From: Magicicada septendecula
Lineage: Eukaryota > Arthropoda > Insecta > Hemiptera > Cicadidae
Assembly (NCBI GenBank): GCA_034769895.1
Contig: CM068373.1
Location: forward strand, 198,566,134 to 198,630,133
Length of the DNA: 64,000 nucleotides
Direction of reading: 5' to 3'
Part shown: one piece after another, positions 10,560 through 21,779 of the stretch
Numbering within the stretch: position 1 is the first letter of the stretch
Layout of the letters: the number at the start of each line of letters is the position of its first letter
Position numbers and translations under genes: made by a program
Notes under the pieces: model-generated
What the model was told of the DNA's origin: nothing
The model's input: only the letters and a program-made list of their open reading frames with translations
Database searches by the model: none

Positions 10560-10920
10560 TTCTCTTCAAGGATTAGGTTATATAAACCTGTTCCGGCACC
10601 CATCTCATCCTTGGACTACCCACGTCTCTTCTACAAATGGCTTTATTTTTCAGTGCCGCTTTCAGCAATCGATCCTCCGTCATCGTTTGCAGACGATCGC
10701 ACCATTGTTTTCTGTAAGTTGAAATAATTTCTTTTATGTTCTTTACTTTAAGTTCTGCTCTGATATCCTCATTTCTTATTCTATCTCGCAATGTATAATT
10801 TAAAGTTCTTCGAAGAAACTGCATTTACCACTTCGGGTCTTGCTGCATTCTTTTTTTGTCATGACCCACGCCTCACTCGCATATGTCAATGTGGGTATTG
10901 CAATTGTCTTATAAAATTAA
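10560..10920 (-). pseudogene. LINE reverse transcriptase C-terminal relic
   Basis: The minus strand encodes AIPTLTYASEAWVMTKKE, a frame break, then MQFLRRTLNYTLRDRIRNED and, further on, YRKQWCDRLQTM and CRRDVGSPRMRW. This order (Y-G/A-SE-W, MrFLRR, RNEDI, W-x-RL-x-M, GRP-x-RW) is the standard tail behind the RT domain of a common arthropod non-LTR retrotransposon group. The 5' part is missing. It is close in type to the relics at 2070, 12546 and 47400 but not the same copy. Confidence 0.8.
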
Positions 10921-10924
10921 TCCT

Positions 10925-12040
10925 TGTGCTGTGTCTTGTTATATTTCTAAGATTTTTATAAATCGAACCACAAATATTCCTAAATTTATTTGTCTTCCAT
11001 TTTATATCACATTTAGGTTCACTGTTAATTAAACAGTGAGAAAGTAATTAATTTTATATTAACATTTATTAAATAATTTTGTTGGAATGATGTCCATTAT
11101 AAAGTATGTAGTTTTAATTAGAATAAATGTTATAAAATTGTTCATGAAATATATAATAATTATTTGAGTAAGAAAATTAATTAATTTTACATATTTACGC
11201 ATATTAGCTTTGGAATAGATTATTATTATTTATCAGAATGATAATTTGAGGTGTTTGATAGCGTTGTCATCACTTACACACCCGGTGTGGTAATTTAATT
11301 TAGAGGATTTTTAGAATTTTGAAAATTAATTTAGAAAAACCATATCATAAATGTTTTTACTGGTTTTCTATGTAACGTTCACACATTTTATATATGTATT
11401 GTAACTCGTGTCTGCAGTTAAAACATTGAAGTATGAAACAAAATTTGTTTTTCAAGTTTAAATTTATGACATTTAATATACAGAAAATTTTACAGAAACT
11501 TGAGACATTTTTCTCTATATTAAGGCACTTAAATCAATTAACTAAGGATTGGTTTGAAATGCAATGCCGATTTCAATATATAATACTATTTAAACTAAGC
11601 TTTATGTAAGGGAAATTTAAAGATAATTGCATGCTTTTTATACTCGTAGAATCATAAACGAAATGTCTGTAAACATAAACTGTGCTTTACTTACATCTGT
11701 AAAAAAACCTTCTACAAGAAATGTTTAATTAACTAAGACGTTCATCAGAGTAAGTGCAGAATCAGCTAATGAGTTGAAAAGCTTACACTAGTAAACGAGA
11801 TAGGAGACAGTTTCCTGTTTGACTTAAATTTAATTACTTCTATGACATTCCAATTAAGCATTCTCTTTGAACCCATGTCGTGTGTATTGCGCGTCTGAAG
11901 TTAGTGTAGAAACAGCAGAATCTCTCACAATTTTCTTGTTATTTATTCGATTTTACTAACAGTAATTTAAAAATCTAGTCAAAGCTCGGTTAAAAGTATT
12001 TATTAGCATACGGAATTCAAATGTAAACAAAATAAATTAA
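10925..12040. other. AT-rich DNA, nothing recognised
   Basis: Very AT-rich; no gene, element or tandem structure recognised. Confidence 0.5.
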
Positions 12041-12045
12041 TATTA

Positions 12046-12310
12046 CTACGAAGGTTTTGTGTCACTATTGATTTGAGTGTTTTTTCGTTTGAAACTGTTG
12101 TAAGCACTAAATTTACGTATCAAACGTAAGGAAAGCTGAATTGCGACAAAAATCGCAGCCGAAGGGATCGAGTCTCTGGCCGTATATCGTCCAAAGTAAT
12201 CAATTGTTGAAAACACTGATATATGTGCGTTCATATTAGATTCAATACCACCCTCGACGAGTACGCGGTCATTTTAGAATTCAATTCAAGAGCGATATAT
12301 TCACGTAACC
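12046..12310 (-). repeat. Interspersed repeat family R, copy 1
   Basis: Shares with 34476-34690 (+) and 41706-41960 (-) a core that includes CACATATATCA, GTGTTTT and TTACTTTGGACGAT, preceded by a GAATTGAATT block. The minus strand is open for 62 codons (12234-12046), containing HISVFSTIDYFGR, which resembles HISLFANTDYFGR in the 41.7-kb copy. The family is unidentified; it may be a relic of coding sequence. Confidence 0.65.
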
Positions 12311-12545
12311 AAGCGAAAATCAGAAAAAAACTTTATTGTGCACAATGTGCAGAATTGGATTATGCAACGTAGGTTATTCGTTTACTTATACGTGGTTTGT
12401 AATAGCTGTTTTTGGTATTAATTTCTACCTTTTAGATGTTAGGTTAGTGGCCATGTTATTTGTTCGTCTTATGTTTTAGAATCAATAGCTTGAAGAAAAC
12501 TAACCATTATTTTAAATTGTTGGTAAAATGCTTGACGCTTTTATT

Positions 12546-13585
12546 ATTATTTTAAGCGGGGGTCCTACAGCCTATGCCGCATCACGCATTTCGATCGCCA
12601 TTCCTCGCTACCTTTCCAGTCATCGTTTTTAATAGCTCGATCTCTCATGCTTTCCTAATTCCTGTTCTCCATTGTGTTGTCAGTCTTCCTTTTCTTCTCC
12701 TGTTTTGTGGCCATCCTCATTACGTGACCATACCATAGCAACTGTCTGGATTCTATTCTTTCTGCTGTTGTAAATATGCGCTCTGTTTTCCTTCTTATAT
12801 CTTCGTTTCTAACATGTTGCATTCTATAAATATTACACGCTCTTCTTAAGAAGTCCATTTACACAGTTTCTATCATCTTTATCTTTATCTGAAAGTTGCC
12901 AGCATTCGGAGCCATAAGTTAAAATGGGCTTCACAATAGTTGTGTAGGTTGTCAGTGTAGTTTGAAGTTTCATTTTGTGGGATCAAAGTAACGAGTTTAG
13001 CAAACGAATAGCCTTATTCCCTGTTTTATCCTATTTTTAATGTCATTCTTTGTTGTTCCATCTTCTGAAATAATGCTTCCCAAATATTTGAATTCGCTAC
13101 ACTTTCCGATTCCATGGATTTGCAGATCTGGGTCTACTTCTTCCATGTCTCCTATTTTCAGATATTCTGGTTTAGTAGTGTTTATGTTTAGACCCCATTT
13201 CTCGTACTCCTCTTTCAATTTTCTAAACATATAGTCTATGTCGTCTTCGTCACACGCTATAATTACCTGATCGTCGGGCAAATAGGAGAGTTGTTAAGCA
13301 CTGCTCATCCATTTGAATTTCCATTCCTGATGTTTTCCTTCTCCAGTTACTGATGGCTTCTTGGATATATATTTTAAACAGGGTAGGTGACAAGCTGCAC
13401 CCTTGGTTAAGCCCTTTTGTGGTAGGAAATAATTCTGACAGAACATTTCCCAATCTCACCACAGTCTTTGTGTTCTTATTTATGTTCCAGACAGCGCGAA
13501 CATAAATTTTGCTCAGGCCAAACTTTGTTAATGTTTCAAAAAGTCTTTTTAAGGGTACTGTGTCTAAGCTTTCTGTGCTTGACGC
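12546..13585 (-). pseudogene. LINE reverse transcriptase, 5'-truncated
   Basis: About 1 kb of a non-LTR retrotransposon polymerase on the minus strand. In order: a VPLKRLFETL block (about 13550), QGCSLSPTLFKIYI (RT motif B, near 13400), the catalytic FADD box at 13283-13268, EEYEKWGLNIN, FKYLGSIIS, NRIKQGI, MDFLRRACN and LLWYGHVMRM. An extra C between GCC and GACGATCAG splits the FADD box over two frames. A further break lies between 12997 and 12858. The 3' end runs to 12546 with a WRSKCVMRHRL-like tail and ends in TAA/ATAA repeats. The palm domain is present, so it was once a replicating element; now it is dead. Confidence 0.85.
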
Positions 13586-13875
13586 TTTTATCTGATAAAA
13601 AATGTTACGTATTATTGTACTAGTGTAAAACGTTGTTTACAAATGTTATTGATAATGATTCACTACAGTAAGATATAATTTATATTTGGTTACAAATAAA
13701 TAAATTCATATAAATTAATAATGCACTTACATACATCAAACTCCGTGAAATGTAACAGATAATAATTCTTGGATTGTTGGAAGAAGAAGGATATGGATAG
13801 AACACCACGGGTACTTAGGTGGAACAATATTTTAGAATCTGTCCATCACCTCTGATTGTATACAAAGAAAGCAAC

Positions 13876-13907
13876 TTTCGGTTTCTAAAATCTGTAGCCG
13901 TCTTCAG
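13876..13907 (-). ncRNA. Hammerhead-like core, decayed
   Basis: The minus strand has CTGAAGA (13907-13901), CGG...CCG able to form three base pairs of stem II, and GAAA (13879-13876). The inner stem is broken (C opposite A). Compared with the other cores it lacks the T after the box. Confidence 0.4.
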
Positions 13908-13909
13908 AT

Positions 13910-15490
13910 TAACGCAAATTACATAAATGTTGTATTTTAAGCTAGTATTACTTAGTCACAGCACTTACGGTACAGAGTTATTCCACCGCGTGGAAATCAA
14001 AATGTCCTACCTGTGAAAATAGTATGTCATGATACAAACATCAAACAGTGAATACAAAAGTAACACAACAACAGTAAGATACTAATATATTTTTGTAATA
14101 TCTATTACGTAAAAATAAAGTATAAGCACGTGTATGTTGAATAACAACTGGAATAATAGTTGAATTACATATGTACAAGTAGATATATATTAGTTGCTGT
14201 ATTAGATATGTTGAGTAATATATAAATAATAATTATAACCTTATGAGGAGTTACAAACCGGTACCGTAAGTGAAATTTGACTAGCGACTACAACGATAAG
14301 ATCGCTAGTTGATCGTCCGTTTAAATTTTCCCAGGCCGCCACGACTTTAATTACTGGAGAGGTGTTTCTTAATTATTGCAAACCATATTAGGCAGGAGGC
14401 CCTTACTAGCTTAGCTTATTAATTTTGTACTTTACAAGGTAGAATAAGCTATTTTCCATTTGAGTTAGAAAAATGTATGTTTATTATTCAAAATTTATGC
14501 ACTTTTGTAGTTATTGGTTTTCATAAAAAATTACTAATATTTTAATTTTATATGCAACTAAGTATTGGTGGCTTCATTATTCAAACTTCCCAGTTCTTAA
14601 TTTATAAACCACCATAAACTCGTTGTAATATTACTAGCGCCTTTGCTACTTAAACCGTCGTCCGTAAAAACCGAGAAAAACCCGCTTTTGTAGTAGTTTA
14701 TCAATTTGAAACTTTAAAATTTAAATTTTTTAATGACTATATAATTTACTCCTGTTTTAAGAAGAAGTTTAAGTAAATTTGCATGAAAATTACTTTTAAA
14801 TAAAAGTTGCCAGATGAAACAAATTTTAAGAAACCCTCAAGCCTTGTCCTCTATAAAATCTTAAAATTAAGAGAAACTTTATCCGTGATTAAAACTTACT
14901 AATAGTCACTTACCGATTATTGATTAATTGATAAGTTGACTCTTTATTGGGTCAGGCCGCGAGCGTTGTGATTTAATAAAAATAATGGCATTCCTAAAAT
15001 GTACATGGTTTGGCAACATAATCCTTTAAAACAAACAAATTAATATAAGTTTCATTAAATAAAGTGTATGTAGTTTACAAACATAAAATTAAAATATTAA
15101 ATAAGGCAAGCCAAATAAGTGCTTTATAATGGCAAAACTGAATTTTATTAGTTCTTAGTGTAATTCAAAAATTATTTTGAAAAATTCATGACTACATGCG
15201 TTTTGAAAACACTAAACTAAGTAACTTATTTTTAATCTGTTGGTGGCATCGTATGTTATTTTGATAGTTACTTTATAATTTGATTAATAAACGTATATTA
15301 ATGGTGAAGCTTAATATGTAAAAAATATTTGATCTTCAAAAAACTATTCTTTCACTACTATTGAATAGTTTGAAAGAAAAATATTGAAAGAACAATTCTT
15401 TCACAACTTATACTTATAGTTTTCATAAGACAGGACTTGAAGAATAGAAGCGTAACACGTGCTCCCTGAAGCAAATAAAATCTTAATTTG
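13910..15490. other. AT-rich DNA, nothing recognised
   Basis: No gene or named element. Short AT-rich direct and inverted repeats only. Confidence 0.5.
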
Positions 15491-15494
15491 TACA

Positions 15495-15640
15495 TATTGA
15501 TTTGTGGTCGTATATGTCTGAAATATTTCTGTTTGAAAACTACAGTATGTCTGGGTTTGTATTGTGTCCGTTGACGCGTGCGATGGTATTCTGGAATTCA
15601 ATTCACAAGCGAAAGCAATATACGCGTACGCATGTGAAAT
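15495..15640 (-). repeat. Interspersed repeat family R, copy 2 (weak)
   Basis: Minus-strand similarity to family R is confined to the GAATTGAATTC block and its surroundings; the CACATATATCA core is not conserved. Confidence 0.35.
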
Positions 15641-15832
15641 TATATTTTGCTCTGATCTTATCTAATATTCTACGTCTCTTTCTACTTACCAATATTTAAT
15701 ATTCTATAATGACTAAATACAACCGAGGATAAGCACTTTTCCTGTAGGCATGTTAAATTATAATAATTGTGGACAATCATAATATGTATATTATTTCATT
15801 TTAATAATACAAGTCTTTACTAAATCACAAAG

Positions 15833-15833
<1 letters not shown>

Positions 15834-15901
<68 letters not shown>
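15834..15901 (+). repeat. (CA)n microsatellite
   Basis: An uninterrupted ACAC tract of about 68 bases, followed by a short CACTCACACACACAC stretch. Confidence 0.98.
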
Positions 15902-15902
<1 letters not shown>

Positions 15903-15919
15903 GCACTCACACACACACG

Positions 15920-16505
15920 TATACACAAGGATTTGTTCCTCATACGTACTCTCGTAGCATATATACACTTCTGAGTTTCTTGCGGCCATTGAGTTGGCTA
16001 CGTTATCACAATTGAGAGTACGAATACACAATTTTGTGTTCACGTCCTCCTCTTTTGTCCTTTTGGGGGTAATCAGACTAATATTTTTTTGGGACCACCT
16101 TGACTTACGGTATTCTTTTCGTTAGTAAATTTTCACTTCTAGAGAATTACAACTTACAAAAATATTTCATCTTAGAGTAACAGAATAGTTTAGTAGTACG
16201 GTAGTTATAGGTTATCTATCTACAGGACGGAAAGCGTAAAGAAGTCATTCTATGCAGTAGAAAGGTACTCTTAAAAATAAAAAAGAGGCAATGAAACTGA
16301 TGTAGATAAAAGTGTAGTGTGTTTACTAAACCGTAAGTGCGTTATATTGGTATAGATAAACTGCCTAAGGAAAGCAAAGGAGATTAAGAGAACAGGACAC
16401 GGAAAAGAAATTGTAGAAAAAGGAGGAATTTTGGTATAGACTCACCAGGAGGCATATAGGAGCAATTGAGGCGGAGCTGTTGCCTCGAAACAATTGATTA
16501 ATATT
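15920..16505. other. Nothing recognised
   Basis: No gene or element recognised. A short hairpin (GAGGC/GCCTC) lies at 16461-16486. Confidence 0.5.
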
Positions 16506-16509
16506 CCTC

Positions 16510-16998
16510 CGATAATTACGTAACGCTGTCGAAAAGTTGAGAACGTCATTCTATACTATTATAGGGTTGCCGAGCAGGTACAGGGTCTCAGTCAAGGGCG
16601 TGCAGTAAGGAGCCTCTAGACTGTTCGAGCACTCGTAACTACTGCATGCAAATTATGCCGGCACGCCGTCAATAGAACGGAAAATTATTCTAGAATCTCT
16701 GCGGGACCTATATAAGCTACAGCGACCGGTTTAGTAAGTTATACCTGGTGATGTTGTTGAGTGCGGATCAAGTGATTGTTGTAAATTACTGGAAAGTCAT
16801 TGTTGTGTTATAATGAGCGCGGAACTCTAGCAGTTGATATTATTATTTGCGTTTGGACAAGTTTAACTTTAATTATCGTATAAGAGTATCTTGTTGATTA
16901 CTTTTGTAAATTATTTTCTGCAACTAATTGAAGCTGGTAATTAGCGACTACATTGGTGTCAGTACTTTGTTTCCGCTGTACGTGAGACCGTCATAAAA
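16510..16998 (+). mobile_element. Gypsy-family LTR, near full (copy C)
   Basis: Aligns along its length with the LTR at 53241-53718: both carry GCCGAGCAGGTACAG, CTCAGTCAAGG, a TATATAA box (16709-16715 here), GTGTTATAA and the 3' end block GTGAGACCGTC. The 5' edge is uncertain by about 20 bases. No primer site or internal sequence follows, so it is a solo LTR or a truncated end. The terminal GTCGTAACA has decayed to GTCATAAAA. Confidence 0.75.
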
Positions 16999-17267
16999 AT
17001 ATATCAAATTGTTAAAAATACTATAGCCTACTTATTTGCAATAAATAAAATAACATATAGTTTTTAATACAAACATTTTATTAAAATGTTACAATTAAGT
17101 GAAACGTAAACTATTAATATATTTAGACAGTTTTTAAATTTCGATTTGAGCCGCTCATAAAACACAATTCTGGACAGAACACGCATATAATGTTTGTTGC
17201 AACCAAAATATATAGAGCAGTGTGTGCTTGTGGTGACAGAATGTGTTCCAGTTTCTTGTGTATTTTG

Positions 17268-17335
17268 TGGACTACATTGGTGTCAGTATTTTGTTTCCAC
17301 TGAACAACACGACGATCGGTGAGACCGTCGTGACA
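17268..17335 (+). mobile_element. Gypsy-family LTR, last ~68 bp (copy D)
   Basis: Starts in CTACATTGGTGTCAG, as copy C does internally, and ends GTCGTGACA followed by ATAT. It is a second 3' end lying 270 bp after copy C. Confidence 0.7.
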
Positions 17336-17339
17336 ATAT

Positions 17340-18090
17340 AGAATACGAAAGTTGAACTGGAAATATCTAGTAGACATTACAGCACGGAACGACATTACTG
17401 CTGGCAGTCTTGAAAGAGAAACTTGGGACGAAAAGGTGGGTGTGACTGGCTGACAAAAATTATGGCGCGTAGTTCAATTTTCTCATTTTATACTAACGGA
17501 TATGCAGTAAACATTTTGAATATTTTCGGATGTTTAATTTTTTTTCAATTACTACTTTGTCCGTTGAAACTCCAAGTTTTTGTTTAAGAACATTTGTTTT
17601 AAGGATCAGTAAATAAACTTGCGCGTCTTATATGTTGACATTCAGTGAAATACGCTTATTTGTTCAGTGAATACTTTTGCTTGTCGTTTGTAACGTTTTT
17701 TGTTATTACATTATCTTCTAGTTTATCTACGTTTTAAAAATATAAGACAGTTATTCTATGATAATGGAAGCATAGTGGGTCCACTGAGATTGAACTAGGC
17801 AACGAGATTACACCATCACACAATTTCTAACGTGGTTAACATAATAAATAATTGCGTATCCAATAACAGTCTTGTCCTTACATAGGTTGACTTAATTTTA
17901 TTTTCAATTTGTATACGTTTGTAAGACTGTTATCTTTGCTGACAATAAGTGTTAATTACTGAAACAATTTACAATATAGCTTTCATGAGTGACATAAAAT
18001 AGCAGTGTTGTATATTCTGCGAGTATCTACAACCAAAACCAAGTACATAACATCTCAAACCTGCCATCCTATAAAGTGTAAAAATGCTAT
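17340..18090. other. Nothing recognised
   Basis: AT-rich, no gene or element recognised. Confidence 0.5.
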
Positions 18091-18095
18091 TTACA

Positions 18096-18629
18096 CAGTT
18101 ACGCAATTATTTAACACTAGGACAGTCGAGTGTCGTTGTAACGCTTCTCGAATAGCCCAGCGTGCCTCGTCTGTATCAAGGCCGTCCACTCACGTAACAC
18201 TACTCGTGACTTCCAGAATGTTCAAGAGCACTTAAAATACGCACTATGTGATAGAGAAAAATCACTGAAAAGCACTGAAAATAACGCTGCAGTAAGCAAG
18301 AAAAGTTATTCTCGAACACCTACGCTACCTATATAAGCAACAGCAACTGGCTTTGTCAGTCAGTTACGTTAAGCGATTTCCTTAGTGCGGATCGAGTCGT
18401 GATTGAAGATTAGTGAAAAACTTTACTGTGTTATAATTAGTGTGGAATTCTATTACCTAATATTATTAAGGCAGGTACACACGCTTGACTTGAATTACTG
18501 TACGATAGTACCTTGTTGATTATAAAACTGCTATTTGTGATTGATTAAAGCTGGTAATTAGTGACTTCATTAGTGCCTGTATTTTGTTTTCCGGTGTACC
18601 GTACGACGATCAGTGAGACCGTCGTAACA
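18096..18629 (+). mobile_element. Gypsy-family LTR, near full (copy E)
   Basis: About 534 bp. Contains CTATATAAGCAACAGC and TCAGTCAGTTACG (TATA and start), GTGTTATAATTAGTG, ATTAAAGCTGGTAATTAGTG and the intact end GTCGTAACA (18621-18629) followed by ATAT. No primer site follows, so it looks like a solo LTR. The 5' edge is placed by alignment only. Confidence 0.8.
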
Positions 18630-18634
18630 ATATT

Positions 18635-19785
18635 ATAAGGCAGAATAGTAGAAAATGTTCATACCTTCAGGTCCTTTGACTGTAACGTATCCTACATGGC
18701 GTATCGTAGTGTAGTGGATGTTGGAGGCAAATTAATAGCACTTTAGTCTCACATGCGGCACAATCAAAACAGCACTTAAGAGTAAAGTAAAACAAGAACA
18801 CAGTGTAAAACTTCTATAATGTTTCTCTAAAGTTACAGTAGTGTCACATGGGATATGTAAGAAAACCTGGACTCTAAATATCAGAACTTGTAGCACAGTC
18901 CGGTTACCTGAGATTAGGTGTCTGAGGTCAGTCATGGGAATAAGAGAAGAAATGACAGAACGAGGACATACTTTGTTTATAATTTAAATAAAATAATTTA
19001 ATAATCATTGAAATGTACAAGAATGGAGACAAGCTACTTGTTTCTATTTTATAGACACAGATGAACAAGTAATATTGGCAGGCTGGAGAAGTCGGGTCAA
19101 ATGTAATACAAAGCCTGTTTGGCTGTACGACTTGGAAAATTACTAAGCAGCTCACCCACAAGGTACGGACATTCAATAATAGATAATGGAGGATAATGGT
19201 GGCCAAACTTCGTATCTAACGCTACGTTTCGTGAAAGAAGCAACCAGAAGTCTATTAATGTGGAAAAAATTAAGAGATAATGGTGATGGCTGGGTGACAC
19301 CTGAGACGGACTGCAATGCAAAAGAGGCACTCGTCTTTCCGCAAAAGTGCGTTTTTTCCGTAATGGGAGAAAATACGTGGTAGACTTAGAATGACATAGC
19401 AGCGGATCATAGAAAAAGAAGGACAACAGCAGGGAAAGAGCTGGGATGAAGTCGAAGCTTAAGGTAGAAAAAAGACAAAGTTGGTTATCCTTGGTTGTAG
19501 CCCTATGCTTTACAGAGGGAGTCAAGGAAACAAGGGAAATAAATAAAGTCTTCATCTCCAATATTCTCAACACTAATAACTGTACTACGGAGCAAAGTTA
19601 TTTTATTCTGAAATACCTGTTTTATTCGCACTGTTTTTCTATTAACCTCCGTAATATATTTAATATTAGCTAGTCACACTACCTAGGTGAGAGAACTCGT
19701 TAATATTCTTTATACTCATTATACAATAATTATGTAATCTACAATTACTTTGAATTTTCCGTATTTACTGCTCTTTTGTTTCAAC
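18635..19785. other. Unassigned; open frames of unknown meaning
   Basis: The minus strand is open for 158 codons (19573-19097) and the plus strand for 65 codons (19186-19383). Neither product resembles anything I recognise. The minus product is rich in L, S, F and P, as expected from chance opening opposite purine-rich DNA. Confidence 0.4.
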
Positions 19786-19789
19786 ATAA

Positions 19790-19999
19790 TCAGTTGTGAT
19801 AATGGGAAATATGGTATCCGGTATTTTGTTGAAACAGTGTTTTTGAAAACACGTACAGGTTTGCGAATCGCAGCCAGTTAACGTCGAATAACATGTTGAA
19901 CATCACGTTGGTCTTGTTAGACGCAGACGGTCCGCACATGATAGAACGTATAGAATTAGGTAGAAGAGGTTCGTGCTTACACCTCGCTCCCCCTCCCCC
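19790..19999 (-). pseudogene. Packaging ATPase, N-terminal fragment
   Basis: An open minus-strand frame of 69 codons without a start reads LLPNSIR, then a Walker A region GPSASNKTN (lysine codon 19913-19915), then WLRFANLYVFSKTLFQ. In Polinton/adintovirus packaging ATPases (FtsK/HerA clade of P-loop ATPases, which load DNA into the capsid) this order is standard. The residue before the Walker Lys is Asn rather than the usual Gly. Walker B and everything downstream are missing, and an upstream TGA (20002-20000) cuts off the N-terminus. It is the last recognisable piece of the element at this side. Confidence 0.75.
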
Positions 20000-20042
20000 T
20001 CAACCATTCGTGTAACTTTCCGAAAAGTCCATATTTTTTATG

Positions 20043-20402
20043 TTAAATTCTTGCGCTTGTTGTATTACCTTCATCATCTTCTTCTTCTTCCTCCAACCAC
20101 AGTCTGTTGAGCAGTTGTATTATGTCGTAACACTCACCGGACATGTAACTGCACACGCAAGTGTTCGGTCCGGCCTGACAATCGGGATCCGACCAGACGC
20201 ACTCTTTGCAGTGATCTAAACCGTTGTTCGTGCTACTAGGTACTCTTATACTGAGTTCAGAACGTGTAATACGCTTTGTAACCCGTTGCCAGTATTCGTG
20301 TACAGAGACGATTTTACGCATCCGTTCAACGTCTTTCTTCGTTGTATTCAAGATGTACTTCTTGTACCCCGGATGTAAGACAACGTCTTTTACTGGGTAC
20401 AC
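20043..20402 (-). CDS. Cys-rich ORF of the Polinton-like element, unknown
   Basis: An intact 119-codon frame between integrase and ATPase, same strand. I do not recognise the family. The N-terminal half is basic (HPGYKKY, TKKDVERMRK). The middle has a cysteine cluster, CKECVWSDPDCQAGPNTC followed by VCSYMSGEC, with seven cysteines in about 29 residues, suggesting metal binding or disulfides. The C-terminus ends in a run of acidic residues (EEEEEDDEG). Being the only unbroken frame among broken neighbours, it may simply be short enough to have escaped mutation. An upstream in-frame stop sits just before the chosen ATG. Confidence 0.45.
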   Translation of the reverse strand: MYPVKDVVLHPGYKKYILNTTKKDVERMRKIVSVHEYWQRVTKRITRSELSIRVPSSTNNGLDHCKECVWSDPDCQAGPNTCVCSYMSGECYDIIQLLNRLWLEEEEEDDEGNTTSARI

Positions 20403-20471
20403 CTACATCACGATGTTGTCATCATAACGTACTGTCGCGTAATGATGACATGCTACACGATGATTCCGAGT

Positions 20472-21449
20472 TTATATCAGATCTTTCTTTTTTATCCACG
20501 AGTCGTGTTTACCGTCAAATCCGAGCCAACGCACGCGCACCCTGTCGCCTTTGCGCTGGAACACTTTTTCCACCAAGTAGACATCACCGACGCTCGACTT
20601 GCTCTTTTCGTGCTCGTAAAATCCGCATCTCATCACTTCGCCTGCCTGATACTTGAGAAGGTAAATGATGGGAACGGTGGGTTGCACCGCGTGCACGGTG
20701 AAAATTTCGTTGGTATATTTGGGCCTTTTGCAAACGCCATTTTGTGTTTACTCACGCAAACACGATCGCCTACTTTGAATTTCGGTTTCTTTTCACTCGT
20801 AACGCGTGACCATGTGTTCTTCTTTATACGTTCTAACACTACCCGCTCGTTGCTTTCGTTCCCCTGGTTGGATTTCATACCGATCGTCTGTGCACGCTGT
20901 CGTTGTACGCTTTCACCAGTCCGGGCAACATGTCCAACCAACGGTAATGTCCTTGTTCGCTGAAAGAGCAATACATAAGCGTCTTCAACGTTCTTTTGAA
21001 TCGTTCTACAATCGACGCTTTTTCTCACTGTACGTTGAGTAATGCTTTACCTTGTACTTTTCCAAGAAAGACTGTACAGCGCTGTTATAGTATTCTTTAC
21101 CGTTGTCCGTTTGCATATATTTTATTTTGTAGACCTTGAGTATCTGTTCGAGTGCGCGCGTCACTTCCGTTCCCGTCTTAGTTTTCAACGAAACGGCGTA
21201 CGCGAAATTGCTGAACGCGTTTATAATAGTCATAAGATACTTGTAGCCTTTCTTCACCTTAGCGTGTGGTATCTCTACTAAATCGGCTTCGCAGAGTTCG
21301 TAAAGTCTCTTCAGCTCCACCGCACGTATTGCGAAATTCCTTCTCACCGGTCTGTGCAGCTCTGTCGCGATTGTCTTGTGAACTGTTTCCGCATTTTTGT
21401 TGGTGTTGTTGTTGTTCTTCTTCTTCTTCATCGTCCGTTGCATACTCAT
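20472..21449 (-). pseudogene. Integrase (rve, DDE) with chromodomain-like tail
   Basis: Retroviral-type integrase of the Polinton kind, which inserts the element's DNA. The first frame (21449-21006) holds the catalytic core with Asp 56 in ADLVEI, GYKYL, and Asp 115 in QTDNGKEY. The third catalytic residue, in a VER context (codon 21006-21004), lies in another frame, 33-34 residues on, matching a D-x35-E spacing after a 1-nt indel. The next frame (21028-20633) has KFKVGDRVCVSKHKMAFAKG, the SH3-like DNA-binding part. The last (20696-20472) ends in a short block KGDRVRVRWLGFDGKHDSWI resembling a chromodomain. At least two frameshifts make it non-functional. The Asn-rich N-terminus (KKKKNNNNTNKN) reflects simple repeats. 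Confidence 0.85.
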
Positions 21450-21574
21450 GTTGTCATCTTGCGAGTTCGCCTAAACGTGATTCACAACAGTGCGGCACAA
21501 GATAGAACGTTAGGTTATAGCTAAACTTTACTCTCGTTTTCCAACGAGGTGTGATACCCTTGCCTTCTATCGTG

Positions 21575-21766
21575 TCACTGTTTTGAAACGTCCCTGTCTC
21601 GGAGAGTTATACCATCTCGACAGAACGAAAGGATAGCACGTTTTTCTTGCGCGTGCGCTAAACTGACTTTTATTCGTCCGTTGCGCACCACGCATAATCC
21701 GTTGTAATACCACAATAGCGCGTGTTGTGCTTTATCCATTGTTGCAACGCTCTTCATCGTGTTCAT
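21575..21766 (-). CDS. Small ORF between polymerase and integrase
   Basis: A 63-codon frame starting MNTMKSVATM. No similarity recognised. It lies in the gap between polymerase end and integrase start, in the same direction, so it may be a small element gene or a continuation of the polymerase C-terminus after frameshift. Confidence 0.3.
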   Translation of the reverse strand: MNTMKSVATMDKAQHALLWYYNGLCVVRNGRIKVSLAHAQEKRAILSFCRDGITLRDRDVSKQ

Positions 21767-21779
21767 GTCTTGAAGATAA

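Noticed and set aside
16461-16492. Hammerhead-like stem GAGGC/GCCTC followed by GAAAC and AATTG
   Set aside because: The CTGANGA box is missing at the required place, so only a hairpin remains.
19097-19573. 158-codon minus-strand open frame
   Set aside because: Leu/Ser/Phe-rich composition and no recognisable motif; likely chance opening opposite purine-rich DNA.
20442-20963. 173-codon + strand open frame across the integrase region
   Set aside because: Antisense shadow of the integrase relic, whose motifs are clear on the minus strand.
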